From contig JAEUJN010000019.1 in NCBI GenBank assembly GCA_016794595.1, positions 85,372-149,371 of the forward strand: 64,000 bases of DNA, in the 5' to 3' direction. Below the pieces are notes generated by a model. The model saw only the letters and a list, made by a program, of their open reading frames with translations. It searched no databases and was not told where the DNA came from. A program made the translations under genes and the position numbers. Below are positions 26,443 through 35,584 of this stretch, one piece after another. Positions within the stretch are counted from its first letter, which is position 1. Each line of letters opens with the position of its first letter. Source of the DNA: Kineosporiaceae bacterium. GTDB taxonomy: Bacteria; Actinomycetota; Actinomycetes; Actinomycetales; Kineosporiaceae.

Positions 26443-28265
26443 GCCGGACGCCGGGCGCCACGACCTCGCGTGCCACGACACCCACCACGACGTTGGGTGC
26501 GATGCGTCGGCTGAGCCCGTTCCTGCGCCCCTGTCGCAGAGCCCTGCTGCTCGGTGCCCTGGCTGCCCTGGCCGAGATCGCGGTCAGCCTCGCCCTGCCC
26601 TGGCCGATGCGGCTGATCGTCGACCGGATCCTGGTCACGCAGACGCCGCTGACCAACCCCCAGCGTGGCCTGATGATCGCGATCGGGCTGCTGCTCTACC
26701 TGACCCTGCTGGCAGCCCTGTTCGACTACGTCTCGACGAAGCTGTTGTCCTCCAGCGGGTTACAGGTCGCCGCCGACGTTCGCGGGGCCGTGTTCGCCCA
26801 CCTGCAGCGGCTGCCGTTGCGCTACCACGGCAGCCATCCGGTGGGCGATCTCACCACCCGGGTCACCAGCGACGTCGACCGTGCGCAGGACCTGGTGGTC
26901 TCGACCCTGGCGGTCCTGCTGCCCAACCTGATGCTGGTCACCGGCATGCTCGCGGTGATGCTCGCGCTCGACCCGGGCTTCACCATGCTGGCCCTGGTCG
27001 TGGTGCCGCTGATGGTGCTCGCGGTGCACCGCTCCACCCTCGCGCTGCGCCAGGCCGCGCGCCGGGCCCGCAAGGCCGACGGCGCGGTGGCCGCAGCCAC
27101 CACCGAGGGCCTGGGCGCGATCCACCTGGTGCAGGCGTTCACCCTCGAGGAGCAGCAGCGGTCCCGGCTCGACCGGCTCACCGGAACGAGCCTGCAGGCC
27201 GGGCTGGAGGCGGTGCGCCTGCAGGCCCGGTTCAGCCCGATCGTCGACACCACCTCGGCGGCCTCGGCCGCGGTGGCGCTGTGGTTCGGGGTGCAGCGGG
27301 TGATGGACGGCGAGATGACCCTCGGCGTCCTGCTGGTCTTCATGTCCTACCTGACCACGCTCTACAAGCCGGTCAAGGCGCTGTCGAAGCTGAGCGCCAC
27401 GATGGCCAAGGGGGTGGCCAGCGCCGAGCGCGTGATGGACGTGCTGGACGAGGAGTCCGAGGTGCGCGACCTGCCCGGCGCCCTGGTCGCGCCGCCGCTG
27501 CGTGGGGCGCTGCGCCTGCGGGAGGTGACCTTCTCCTACGGGCGCGAGCCGGTGCTGAACGGCGCCGACCTGACGGTCCGGCCCGGCGAGACGGTCGCCC
27601 TGGTCGGGCCCACCGGCGCCGGGAAGTCCACCATCGCCGCACTGTTCGCCCGCCTGATCGAGCCCCGGTCCGGTTCGGTGGAGCTGGACGGTATCGACGT
27701 GCGCCGGATGACGCTGGACTCGGTGCGCTCGCAGATCTCGTTCGTGCTGCAGGAGTGCATCCTGCTGTCGGGCAGCATCCGCGACAACATCGCCCTCGGC
27801 CGCCCGGGCGCCGGTGACGGCGAGATCGAGCGGGCCGCGCGGCTGGCCCTGGTCGACGAGTTCGCCGCCCGGATGCCGCTGGGGCTGGACACCCCGATCG
27901 GCGAGCGGGGGGTGGACCTGTCCGGTGGGCAGCGGCAGCGGGTGGCCATCGCTCGGGCCATCCTGCGCGACGCGCCGATCCTGATCCTCGACGAGCCGAC
28001 CAGCGCCCTGGATGCCGAGTCCGAGGAACTGATCGTGGCGGCGCTGGGCAACCTGCCGGCCGGGCGCACCACGCTGGTGATCGCCCATCGCCTGTCCACG
28101 GTGCGCCGCGCCGACCGGATCGTCGTCCTGGACGGCGGCCGCGTGGTGCAGCAGGGCACCCACGCCGAGTTGCTCGGCCAGGAAGGCCTCTACCGCCGGC
28201 TGTCCGTCGCAGCGGCCCGCTCATCGGCCGGCCCCCGGATCGAGGAGTCCCCATGGACGGTCTGA
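26439..28265 (+). CDS. ABC exporter, fused membrane and ATPase domains
   Basis: This 608-residue half-transporter of the ABCB/MsbA type works as a homodimer. Six membrane helices fill about residues 30-310, followed by the ATPase: Walker A GPTGAGKS (390-397), Q-loop in ISFVLQECILLSGSIRDNIALG, signature LSGGQRQR (494-501), Walker B ILILDEPTSALD (514-525) and the switch His in IAHRLSTVRRADRI. It is an exporter by architecture and has no binding protein. The ATG overlaps the preceding glycosyltransferase by 4 bp and the next glycosyltransferase by 13 bp, so its cargo is probably the product of these enzymes. Confidence 0.92.
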   Translation: MSRTPGATTSRATTPTTTLGAMRRLSPFLRPCRRALLLGALAALAEIAVSLALPWPMRLIVDRILVTQTPLTNPQRGLMIAIGLLLYLTLLAALFDYVSTKLLSSSGLQVAADVRGAVFAHLQRLPLRYHGSHPVGDLTTRVTSDVDRAQDLVVSTLAVLLPNLMLVTGMLAVMLALDPGFTMLALVVVPLMVLAVHRSTLALRQAARRARKADGAVAAATTEGLGAIHLVQAFTLEEQQRSRLDRLTGTSLQAGLEAVRLQARFSPIVDTTSAASAAVALWFGVQRVMDGEMTLGVLLVFMSYLTTLYKPVKALSKLSATMAKGVASAERVMDVLDEESEVRDLPGALVAPPLRGALRLREVTFSYGREPVLNGADLTVRPGETVALVGPTGAGKSTIAALFARLIEPRSGSVELDGIDVRRMTLDSVRSQISFVLQECILLSGSIRDNIALGRPGAGDGEIERAARLALVDEFAARMPLGLDTPIGERGVDLSGGQRQRVAIARAILRDAPILILDEPTSALDAESEELIVAALGNLPAGRTTLVIAHRLSTVRRADRIVVLDGGRVVQQGTHAELLGQEGLYRRLSVAAARSSAGPRIEESPWTV

Positions 28266-29620
28266 TCACCACCGCCGACGGCAGTGCCACCTCGGTCAAC
28301 TCGCTGCCCTCGCAGCCGTTGCAGCCGTTGCAGCCGCCGCCGGCGTTGCCCGGCGGGCTGCGGGTCCACTACGTGCTCAAGCGCTACCCGCGCACGAGCG
28401 AGACGTTCATCGTCCGTGAACTGCTCGGGCTCGAGCAGGCCGGGGTGCAGCTGGCGGTCGATGCGCTGCTGCCCCCCGAGGACGCCCCGGTCCCGGCCGG
28501 GGTCGGCGACGTGCGTGCCGCCGTCCGGTACCTGCCCCGCCGTCCGCGGCTGCGCGATCCGGGAGTGTCGCGGGCCCACGCCCGGCTCGCGCTGCGCCGG
28601 CCGCTGGCCTGGGCCCGGACGGCGTGGCGCGCGCACCGGGACGGCACCTGGCGGCGGTTCGTGCAGGCGGGGTTGGTGGCCGACCGCGCGCGGCGTGAGC
28701 GCGCCGACCACCTCCACGCCCACTTCGCCACGGCCGCCGCCGAGGTCGCCCGCGATGCCGCCGCACTGGCCGGGCTGACCTTCACCGTCACCGCCCACGC
28801 CAAGGACATCTTCCACGTCGACAACGTGGACCTGCTCGCGGCGCGGGTGCGCGGGGCCTGCGCGGTGGTGACCGTCTCGGCGCACAACCTCGAGCACCTG
28901 CGCGGGGTGCTGCACGGTCACCGGTCGGTTGACCGGTCGGTCGAGCGGGCGATCGAGCCGCCCGTGGTGCACGTCCCCAACGGGGTGCGGGTGGTCGCGG
29001 ACGGCGAGCCCGACCCGGGCGGGGTGATCCTGTGCGTGGCCCGCATGGTCGACAAGAAGGGCATCGACGTCCTGATCCGCGCCTTCGCCTTGCTCGCCCC
29101 GCACCGTCCGGCGGCCCGGCTGGAGCTGATCGGTGGTGGCGAGCAGACCGAGGACTGTGCCGCGCTGGCCGCCGAACTCGGTGTGGCCGATCGGATCACG
29201 TTCCGCGGGGCGGTGGCCTACGACGAGGTGGCGCAGGCGTTCGGGCGGGCCGCGATGGCGGTGCTCGCCTGCCGGGTCGCGGCCAGCGGCGACCGGGACG
29301 GCATGCCCACCTCGCTGGTCGAGGCGGCCGCGCACGGCCTGCCGCTGGTGGCCACCGACGTGGTGGGCCTGGGCGAACTGGTGCACCACGGCGACACCGG
29401 GCTGCTGGTGCCGCCAGAGGACCCGCAGGCCCTGGCCGCCGCCCTGGCGTGCCTGCTGGACGACCCGGCCCGCGCGCGCCGGCTCGGTGCGGCGGCCCGC
29501 CGCCTGGTCGCCCGGCGCTACCACCCCCGGCAGTCCACCGCCGAACTCCTGGATGTGTTCACCGCCGCCTCGCGGTCCCGCGGAAGGGCGTCACGGTCCC
29601 TCGGAAGGAGGACGCGATGA
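28253..29620 (+). CDS. Glycosyltransferase family 4
   Basis: This 455-residue GT4 enzyme has an N-terminal acceptor domain with LKRYPRTSETFIVRELLGLE and HLHAHFATAAAEVARDAA, then TVTAHAKDIFHVDN, and a donor domain with ILCVARMVDKKGIDVLIRAF, RLELIGGGEQTEDC and the E-x7-E nucleotide-sugar motif in GMPTSLVEAAAHGLPLVATDVVGLGEL. The N-terminus has a short Gln-Pro repeat (about residues 20-30). It overlaps the ABC exporter by 13 bp. The fold is typical of sugar transfer to lipids, sugars or small molecules; the substrate is unknown. Confidence 0.9.
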   Translation: MDGLITTADGSATSVNSLPSQPLQPLQPPPALPGGLRVHYVLKRYPRTSETFIVRELLGLEQAGVQLAVDALLPPEDAPVPAGVGDVRAAVRYLPRRPRLRDPGVSRAHARLALRRPLAWARTAWRAHRDGTWRRFVQAGLVADRARRERADHLHAHFATAAAEVARDAAALAGLTFTVTAHAKDIFHVDNVDLLAARVRGACAVVTVSAHNLEHLRGVLHGHRSVDRSVERAIEPPVVHVPNGVRVVADGEPDPGGVILCVARMVDKKGIDVLIRAFALLAPHRPAARLELIGGGEQTEDCAALAAELGVADRITFRGAVAYDEVAQAFGRAAMAVLACRVAASGDRDGMPTSLVEAAAHGLPLVATDVVGLGELVHHGDTGLLVPPEDPQALAAALACLLDDPARARRLGAAARRLVARRYHPRQSTAELLDVFTAASRSRGRASRSLGRRTR

Positions 29621-30837
29621 GGATCGCCGTCCTGTGCAGTGACCTGGGGGTGCGGATCCCCGGCGACAAGGGTGCCTCGATGCACCTGAGCGCGATCACC
29701 GCCGCCTTCGCGGCGCTGGGCCACGAGGTGATGCTCATCGGCGTCGCCGGGCACGGCGAGCCGCCGACCGAGCTGGCCGGGGTGCACCGGCTGCTGCTGC
29801 CGCACCCGGGTCGCAGCGAGGGCATCGAACGCGAACGGCGCAAGCTGGCCTTCACCGACCACCTGCACGACGTCGCGCTACCCGAGCTGACCCGGTTCGG
29901 CCCCGAGCTGATCTACGAGCGGTTGGCCCTGTTCGGCACTGCCGGAACGCGTTCGGCCCGCCGTCTCGGTGTACCGCACGTGGTGGAGGTGAACGCCCTG
30001 CTCGCCCGCGAGGAGGCCGCGTGGCGCGGACTGCACCACACCGGCGAGGCCACCCGCCGCGAGGTCGAGGTGCTCGCGGCCGCCGACCTGCGGGTGACGG
30101 TCAGCCAGGAGTGGCGCCGCGCCGTCCGCGACCTGGTCGGTGACCTGGCCACCGTGACCGTGCCCAACGGCGTGGACGCCGCGACGTTCCGGTCGCTGCC
30201 CACCCGCGGTGCCGCTCGTGCCGACTGGGGCCTGCCACAGACCGGGGCCCTGGCCGGGTTCGTCGGGGCGCTGCGCGGCTGGCACGGCGTCGAGGTGGCG
30301 ATCGATGCCCTGGCCCGCACCCGCCGTCCGGTCGAGCTGGTCGTCGCCGGCGACGGTGACCTGCGCGCGTCCCTCGCCGAGCGCGCCGTCCGCGCCGGGG
30401 TGGCCGAACGGGTGCACTGGCTGGGACACGTTGCCCACCATCGGGTTCCGAGCCTGCTCGCAGCGCTGGACCTGGCCCTGGCGCCCTACCCGAGCCGCGA
30501 CTTCGCGTTCTCGCCGCTCAAGCTCTACGAGTACCTGGCCGCCGGGGTGCCGGTGGTGGCCAGCGATGTCGGGCAGGTGCACGACGTGCTGCAGGCGGCC
30601 GGGTGCGGGGTGCTGGTCGAGCCGGGCCGGGCCGACGCGCTGGCGGCAGGGATCGACCGGGCCCTCGACGGCCGGGCGGGCCTGCGTCGGCGGGCCGCCG
30701 CCGCCCGGCACCGGGCCCTGGTCGAGCACGCCTGGCCCCGGCGAGCGGCGGACATCCTGTCCGCGCTCGCGCAGCTGCGGCCCCAGGCACGCGCTCACGC
30801 CGTCGAGGGGGTGCGTCAGGATGCGCTGGCCGGCTGA
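29617..30837 (+). CDS. Glycosyltransferase family 4 (second)
   Basis: This 406-residue GT4 enzyme starts at ATG 29617 after GGAAGGAGG, overlapping the previous gene by 4 bp. The N-terminal loop reads GDKGASMHLSAITAAFAALGHEV (a GT4 GG-loop). The donor domain contains GALRGWHGVEVAIDAL, VELVVAGDGDLRASL and FSPLKLYEYLAAGVPVVASDVGQV, the expected Glu-based nucleotide-sugar site. It differs clearly from its neighbour, so the operon encodes at least two, probably three, successive glycosyl transfers. Confidence 0.9.
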   Translation: MRIAVLCSDLGVRIPGDKGASMHLSAITAAFAALGHEVMLIGVAGHGEPPTELAGVHRLLLPHPGRSEGIERERRKLAFTDHLHDVALPELTRFGPELIYERLALFGTAGTRSARRLGVPHVVEVNALLAREEAAWRGLHHTGEATRREVEVLAAADLRVTVSQEWRRAVRDLVGDLATVTVPNGVDAATFRSLPTRGAARADWGLPQTGALAGFVGALRGWHGVEVAIDALARTRRPVELVVAGDGDLRASLAERAVRAGVAERVHWLGHVAHHRVPSLLAALDLALAPYPSRDFAFSPLKLYEYLAAGVPVVASDVGQVHDVLQAAGCGVLVEPGRADALAAGIDRALDGRAGLRRRAAAARHRALVEHAWPRRAADILSALAQLRPQARAHAVEGVRQDALAG

Positions 30838-31702
30838 CCACCCCGCCGTGACCGACCCAGCCCTGGCGGCCTGGTCGGGCGGCGCCGACGAGGTGTGCCC
30901 GGACGCCACCGTGGTGCGCGTGCTGCGTCACCTGCCCGGGCGCCGCGTCGCCACCCTGGTCGAGACCCCCACCGGCCCAGCGGTGCTCAAGGTCTTCGCC
31001 CGGCCCCGAGCGCGCGGCAACGAACGCCGGCTGCGGCTGCTCGCGGCCTGCCCGACGACCGGCGCCATGGTGCCGCAACCGCTCGGAGCCGACTCCGCCG
31101 GTCACGTCGGCCTGGTCGGGTACGTGCCGGGCCAGGTCTTCGACACCCTGGACGACGAGACCTTCGTGCACACCGCGGGGCTGGTCGGTGCCGCCCTGGT
31201 CCGGCTGCACTCGGCCTGGATCACCCTCGACCGCAGCTGGACCTGGAGCCAGGAGGTCGACCTGCTGCAGCGGCGGATGACCGCCACCAGCGAGCCGTGG
31301 ATCGCCGACGCCGTGGCCACCACCCGGCACCTGGCGGCCGAGCCCTCGGTGGTCTCCCACCGCGACTGCCACCCCCGCCAGGTGGTGCTCACCGGCGACG
31401 GCACGGTGCGCTGGATCGACCTGGACGATGCGGCGCAGGCCCCGGCCACCCTGGACGTCGGCAACATGCTCGCCCACCTGGCCCGGGACGGCGCCACCGG
31501 GCAGCGCAGCGTGCCGGTCTCGGCGGCGGCCAGTGCTGCCTTCCGGGACGCCTACGGCAGCGTGCCGGGGGATCTGAGTGCGTGGCACCACCTGGCCCTG
31601 CTGCGTCTGGCCGGGCTCGCCGAGTCCCGGCACGGCCGACCCGACCAGGCCCGGCGCATCCTGTCCCTGCTGGAGCCGGGACGGGCGGTGAGTGTGGCAT
31701 GA
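30821..31702 (+). CDS. APH-fold phosphotransferase-like protein with altered motif
   Basis: This 293-residue protein of the aminoglycoside-phosphotransferase/choline-kinase fold has an N-lobe Lys (K57 in AVLKVFARP), LVGYVPGQVFD, and the catalytic loop VVSHRDCHPRQVVL (H180, D182) followed by WIDLDDAAQAP (D200/D202). The loop normally reads H-G-D-x-x-x-x-N; here Gln187 replaces the metal-binding Asn and Arg replaces Gly, so activity may be altered. ATG 30821 lies inside the previous gene (17-bp overlap). It probably phosphorylates a small hydroxylated metabolite made or imported by the operon. Confidence 0.78.
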   Translation: MRWPADHPAVTDPALAAWSGGADEVCPDATVVRVLRHLPGRRVATLVETPTGPAVLKVFARPRARGNERRLRLLAACPTTGAMVPQPLGADSAGHVGLVGYVPGQVFDTLDDETFVHTAGLVGAALVRLHSAWITLDRSWTWSQEVDLLQRRMTATSEPWIADAVATTRHLAAEPSVVSHRDCHPRQVVLTGDGTVRWIDLDDAAQAPATLDVGNMLAHLARDGATGQRSVPVSAAASAAFRDAYGSVPGDLSAWHHLALLRLAGLAESRHGRPDQARRILSLLEPGRAVSVA

Positions 31703-32793
31703 CCACCCACCTCGCGGCCGGTCTGTGGCACTGCGCCCCGCCGCCGGCGGGCGCCGAGCAGGTGGCGCAGATCCTGCACGCGCAGGGTCTGGACGTCAGC
31801 GACGTCCGGGTGCTGGACGACCGGCACGCCGATCGCCCGGTCTTCCGGGCCCGGATCGTCGCCGGGGGACTGACGGGCAACGGGGACTCGGCCGACGTGG
31901 TGATCAAGTACCACGGCACCGCGGCCGCGGAGGCCCATGAGGTGTCCCGCCGGCTCTGGGCCGGCCCGCTGGGTCCGGGTCGCACCGCGGGTGACGGCAC
32001 GGGCGAGACCGCGGCCGGTGACGCGGCCGGGGTTCCCTGTCCGATCGCCGTGGCGGCGCCGTCCGGGCTCGTGATCACCGGTTTCGTGCCGGGCCCACCG
32101 GCTGGGCGGCGCGGAGTCCCGGCCGACCCAGCGCTCACCGCTGCCGCGGCGCACCTGCTCGCCCGGCTGCACCGGACCCCCGTGCCTTCGGTCTCCCCGG
32201 CGGGTCGCGCGGTCGTGCCCGGCCCCGGCGCGACGAGGGGGCCGTGGCGGGTGCGTGATCACCGCGGCATCCTGCGGTCGCTGTGGCGCAAGGTGAGTGA
32301 CCTGGTGCCACGTGACGAGGCGACGGCCTCCCGGCTCGGGGTGGTGGTCGCCCTGCTCGACCGCGGCCTGGCCCTTCGCCCCGTCCACGATGAGCCCCTC
32401 GTGATCACCCACGGTGACTTCTCCCCGCGCAACGTGCTGCTCGGCCCGGATGGTCCGGTGCTGATCGACGTCGATCGGGTGCGGATCTCACTGCCCGGGC
32501 GTGACCTGGCGTACTGGGGGGCCTGGGACTGGGCGACCCGGGCGATGGCCGGTGAGCAGCCGTCCTGGCGGGTCGCCGACGACCTGGTGTCGGCCTACCG
32601 GCGGGCCGCGCCCGAGATGGCCGTCGCCGAGGTATCGGACGTCGAGGCGACGATGGCATTGCACCGGGTGGCCGCCCTGGTGCGGATCGCGCACGGCTGG
32701 TCGGCGCTGCGCGAACCGCAGAACGCCCCGGTGAGGGAGTGGATCGTGGCCGAGGCGCTGCGCTGGGCCCGCCGGGTCGATCTTGGCGGTTGA
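31699..32793 (+). CDS. APH-fold phosphotransferase
   Basis: This 364-residue kinase is the last gene of the operon and overlaps the previous gene by 4 bp. N-lobe K70 lies in DVVIKYHG and a hinge-like region in LVITGFVPGPP. The intact catalytic loop ITHGDFSPRNVLL (H238, D240, N245) is followed by the metal-binding VLIDVDRVRI (D257/D259). This is the canonical pattern, unlike the partner. It ends 10 bp before the convergent PHP gene. Substrate unknown; a sugar, polyol or amino-alcohol is likely from the fold. Confidence 0.82.
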   Translation: MTTHLAAGLWHCAPPPAGAEQVAQILHAQGLDVSDVRVLDDRHADRPVFRARIVAGGLTGNGDSADVVIKYHGTAAAEAHEVSRRLWAGPLGPGRTAGDGTGETAAGDAAGVPCPIAVAAPSGLVITGFVPGPPAGRRGVPADPALTAAAAHLLARLHRTPVPSVSPAGRAVVPGPGATRGPWRVRDHRGILRSLWRKVSDLVPRDEATASRLGVVVALLDRGLALRPVHDEPLVITHGDFSPRNVLLGPDGPVLIDVDRVRISLPGRDLAYWGAWDWATRAMAGEQPSWRVADDLVSAYRRAAPEMAVAEVSDVEATMALHRVAALVRIAHGWSALREPQNAPVREWIVAEALRWARRVDLGG

Positions 32794-32803
32794 CGCTCGG
32801 TGA

Positions 32804-33898
32804 TCATGCCGGCCGGTGAGTGTGGTCCCGCGTCCAGGCCAGCAGGTCCTCGAGTGGCCACGTGTTCACGATCGAGGCGGCCGGCACCCCGGCGGCCATC
32901 GCCCGATCGCATCCGATCAGCTGCCAGTCGAGCTGGCCCGGGGCGTGCGCGTCGGTGTCGATCGCGAACAGGCACCCCTCGGCCACGGCCCGGCGCAGCA
33001 GGGCCATCGGCGGGTCCAGCCGCTCGGGGCGGGAGTTGATCTCGACTGCCACCCCGGTTCGGGCGCACGCGGCGAACACGGCCGCGGCGTCGAAGGTCGA
33101 GGGTGGGCGGGCCTTGCCGCTGCGGGTGCGGCTGGACAGGCTCGAGGAACCGTAGCTGCGGTCGATCACGTACCGGCCGGTGCAGTGGCCGAGCACGTCG
33201 GTGTGCGGGTTCTCGATCGCTGCGATCATGCGGGCGGTCATCGGCCCGGACGGCATCCGAAGCTCGGAGTGCACGCTCGAGACCACGACGTCCAGGGCCG
33301 TCAGCAGGTCCTCGCTCTGGTCCAACGACCCGTCGGTGAGGATGTCCACCTCGATCCCGGTCAGCAGCCGGAAGTCGGCCGGGGCGCCGGCCAGTTCGTC
33401 ATTCACCGAGCCCACGACCTCGAGCTGGCGGCGCAGCCGCTGCGGGGTCAGCCCGTTGGCCACGGTCAGACGGGGGGAGTGGTCGGTCAGCGCGGTGTAG
33501 GAATGGCCCAACCCGGCGGCGGTCACGGCCATCTCACCGATCGGCGAGCCGCCGTCCGACCAGTCCGAGTGCGTGTGCAGGTCGCCGCGCAGCGCCGTGC
33601 GCAACTCGTCCCCGCCCGCGGCCAGCCGGCCGCCCGTCCGCTCGGCGACCTCGATCAGGTACTCCGGTTCGACGCCGGCCACCGACTGTTCGATCACGGA
33701 CGCCGTCCGCTCGCCGATGCCCTTGATCCCGCGCAGGCCGCCGCTCGCGGCGAGCAGCGCGACGTCCTCGGCGGGCAGCGCGGCCAGCGCGGCGGCCGCC
33801 GTCCGGAACGCCTTGACCCGGTAGGTGGACTCCAGCGCCCGTTCGAGCAGGAAGGCCACTCGCCGCAGATCGGCCACCGGATCACGTGCGGAGTTCAC
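32804..33898 (-). CDS. PHP-domain phosphoesterase (PolX C-terminal-like)
   Basis: This 364-residue protein has an N-terminal helix-hairpin-helix-type segment (VKAFRTAAAALAAL, GGLRGIKGIGERTASVI) and a C-terminal PHP domain with metal motifs RGDLHTHSDWSDG, ALTDHSPRL, LLTGIEVDIL, VVSSVHSELR, DVLGHCTGR and FAIDTDAH. This matches the C-terminal half of PolX without the polymerase domain, so a nuclease or phosphatase acting near DNA is likely. The start is GTG 33898. A 35-residue extension was rejected because it overlaps the promoter area of the CYTH-CHAD gene. Confidence 0.88.
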   Translation of the reverse strand: MNSARDPVADLRRVAFLLERALESTYRVKAFRTAAAALAALPAEDVALLAASGGLRGIKGIGERTASVIEQSVAGVEPEYLIEVAERTGGRLAAGGDELRTALRGDLHTHSDWSDGGSPIGEMAVTAAGLGHSYTALTDHSPRLTVANGLTPQRLRRQLEVVGSVNDELAGAPADFRLLTGIEVDILTDGSLDQSEDLLTALDVVVSSVHSELRMPSGPMTARMIAAIENPHTDVLGHCTGRYVIDRSYGSSSLSSRTRSGKARPPSTFDAAAVFAACARTGVAVEINSRPERLDPPMALLRRAVAEGCLFAIDTDAHAPGQLDWQLIGCDRAMAAGVPAASIVNTWPLEDLLAWTRDHTHRPA

Positions 33899-33978
33899 CG
33901 GTTCAGCCTCGCACGTTGGGCGCAAAGGTGACGTCGGACCACTCACGCTCCGGGCCGCCAACCCCGATACTGACCGGC

Positions 33979-35556
33979 ATGGCCAAGAAGGCGAAGCGTG
34001 CATCCAAGGGCAAGAACGACCATGTCGTCGAGATCGAGCAGAAGTTCGACGTTCCGGTCGACTTCACCCTCCCCGATCTGGCCGATCTGCCCGGTGTCGC
34101 CCGTGTCGACGAGCCGGTGACCTACCAGCTCGAGGCCACCTACCTGGACACCGCGGACCTGGACCTGTTGACCCACAAGTGGATCCTGCGCCGGCGCACC
34201 GGGGGTTCGGACGCCGGGTGGCACCTCAAGCGCCCGCTGGCCGAGGGCGAACGCGACGAGATGCACTTCCCGCTCGGGCGCTCGGCCCGCACCATCCCGG
34301 TGGCCGTCCAGCGCGCGGTCGCCGTTCACACCCGGGGCAAGCCGCTGGCGCCGATCGCCCGGCTGAGCACCGAGCGCACCGTGCGTGCGCTGCGTGATGC
34401 CCGCGGGGCCGTGCTCGCCGAGGTGATGCTGGACGCCGTCGACGCGGCCTCGCTGCACCCGGACGGGTCCGTGCGGGACGCCTCGACGTGGTTCGAGATG
34501 GAGACCGAGCTGGGCACCGGCGATCTGGTCCTGCTGCGCGCGCTGGACGAGCGGATGCGCAGCGCCGGGGCCTGGCCCAGCCCGAGCGTGTCCAAGCTCG
34601 CCCAGGCCATGCAGGAACGGCTGGCGGTCGAGCCGCTGAACCGGGTCGCACCGCCGCCGCAGTTCGGGCCTGCCACCGCGGTCGGGGTGGTGCTCGCCTA
34701 CCTGGCCGGCGAGGTCTGCCACCTGCAGGAGAACGACCCGCTGGTCCGGGTCGACGCCGAGGACGCCGTCCACCAGATGCGCGTCGCCTCCCGGCGGCTG
34801 CGCAGCGCGCTGGCCACGTTCCGCCCCCTGTTCGACCGCTCGGTCACCGACCCGATCCGGGTCGAGCTGCAGTGGATCGGCGCCGAACTCGGCAGCGCCC
34901 GGGACGTCGAGGTGATCCGCGACCACCTGGTGCAGGCGGTGACCGCCGAGCCGGCCGCGCTCCAGCACGGGCCGGTGGTCAAGCGGATCCGGAGCACGAT
35001 GGCGGCCCGCTACAAGCAGGCCCACACCCACGGGGTCGCCCAGCTGAGCAGCGAGCGCTACTACGCGCTGCTGGACTCCCTGGACGCCCTGGTCGCCACC
35101 CCGCCGCTGGCCGAGGACGCCGGCGGGCGAGAGGTGGAGTACCTGCTCAAACTGGTCCGGCGCACCTGGAAGCGGATCGAGGACCTGCACGACCAGCTGG
35201 AGCTCACCGACGACCGGCACGAGCGGGACGTGCACCTGCACGAGGTGCGCAAGGCGGCCAAACGGGCTCGCTACGCGGGGGAGGCGCTGGCCCCCACGTT
35301 CGGCAAGTCCGCCTCGGACTATGCCTCGGCGATGTCCTCGATCCAGAGTTCGCTCGGTGATCACCAGGACTCGGTGGTCATCCGCGAGGAGCTGGTGGCC
35401 CTGGCCGAGGCGGCCCTGGCCGCGGGCGAGCCCACGTTCACCTACGGCCGGTTGCACGCGCTCGAGCAGGTCCGGGGTGCCGAGACCGAGGAGGCGTTCG
35501 CTGCTGCCTGGTCGAAGGCATCCGCCCGCTCGGTGCTGCGCTGGATGAAGGCCTGA
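33979..35556 (+). CDS. CYTH and CHAD domain protein
   Basis: In this 525-residue protein an N-terminal CYTH domain (EIEQKFDVP near residue 20, YLDTADLDL, RRRTGG, HLKRPLAEGE) belongs to the triphosphate-tunnel metalloenzymes. A C-terminal all-helical CHAD domain carries histidines in AVHQMRVASRRLRSAL and LHEVRKAAKRARYAGEAL. Such fusions hydrolyse inorganic triphosphate or bind polyphosphate. A Lys-rich stretch at residues 2-12 precedes CYTH. ATG 33979 was chosen over an in-frame extension. Divergent from the PHP gene across 80 bp. Confidence 0.92.
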   Translation: MAKKAKRASKGKNDHVVEIEQKFDVPVDFTLPDLADLPGVARVDEPVTYQLEATYLDTADLDLLTHKWILRRRTGGSDAGWHLKRPLAEGERDEMHFPLGRSARTIPVAVQRAVAVHTRGKPLAPIARLSTERTVRALRDARGAVLAEVMLDAVDAASLHPDGSVRDASTWFEMETELGTGDLVLLRALDERMRSAGAWPSPSVSKLAQAMQERLAVEPLNRVAPPPQFGPATAVGVVLAYLAGEVCHLQENDPLVRVDAEDAVHQMRVASRRLRSALATFRPLFDRSVTDPIRVELQWIGAELGSARDVEVIRDHLVQAVTAEPAALQHGPVVKRIRSTMAARYKQAHTHGVAQLSSERYYALLDSLDALVATPPLAEDAGGREVEYLLKLVRRTWKRIEDLHDQLELTDDRHERDVHLHEVRKAAKRARYAGEALAPTFGKSASDYASAMSSIQSSLGDHQDSVVIREELVALAEAALAAGEPTFTYGRLHALEQVRGAETEEAFAAAWSKASARSVLRWMKA

Positions 35557-35584
35557 GGGCGGGGGTGTCGACCAGGGGTCGGCC

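Noticed and set aside
25195..32793. Aminoglycoside resistance cassette
   Set aside because: Two APH-fold kinases alone do not indicate resistance. They are translationally coupled to glycosyltransferases and an exporter, which suggests a biosynthetic role.
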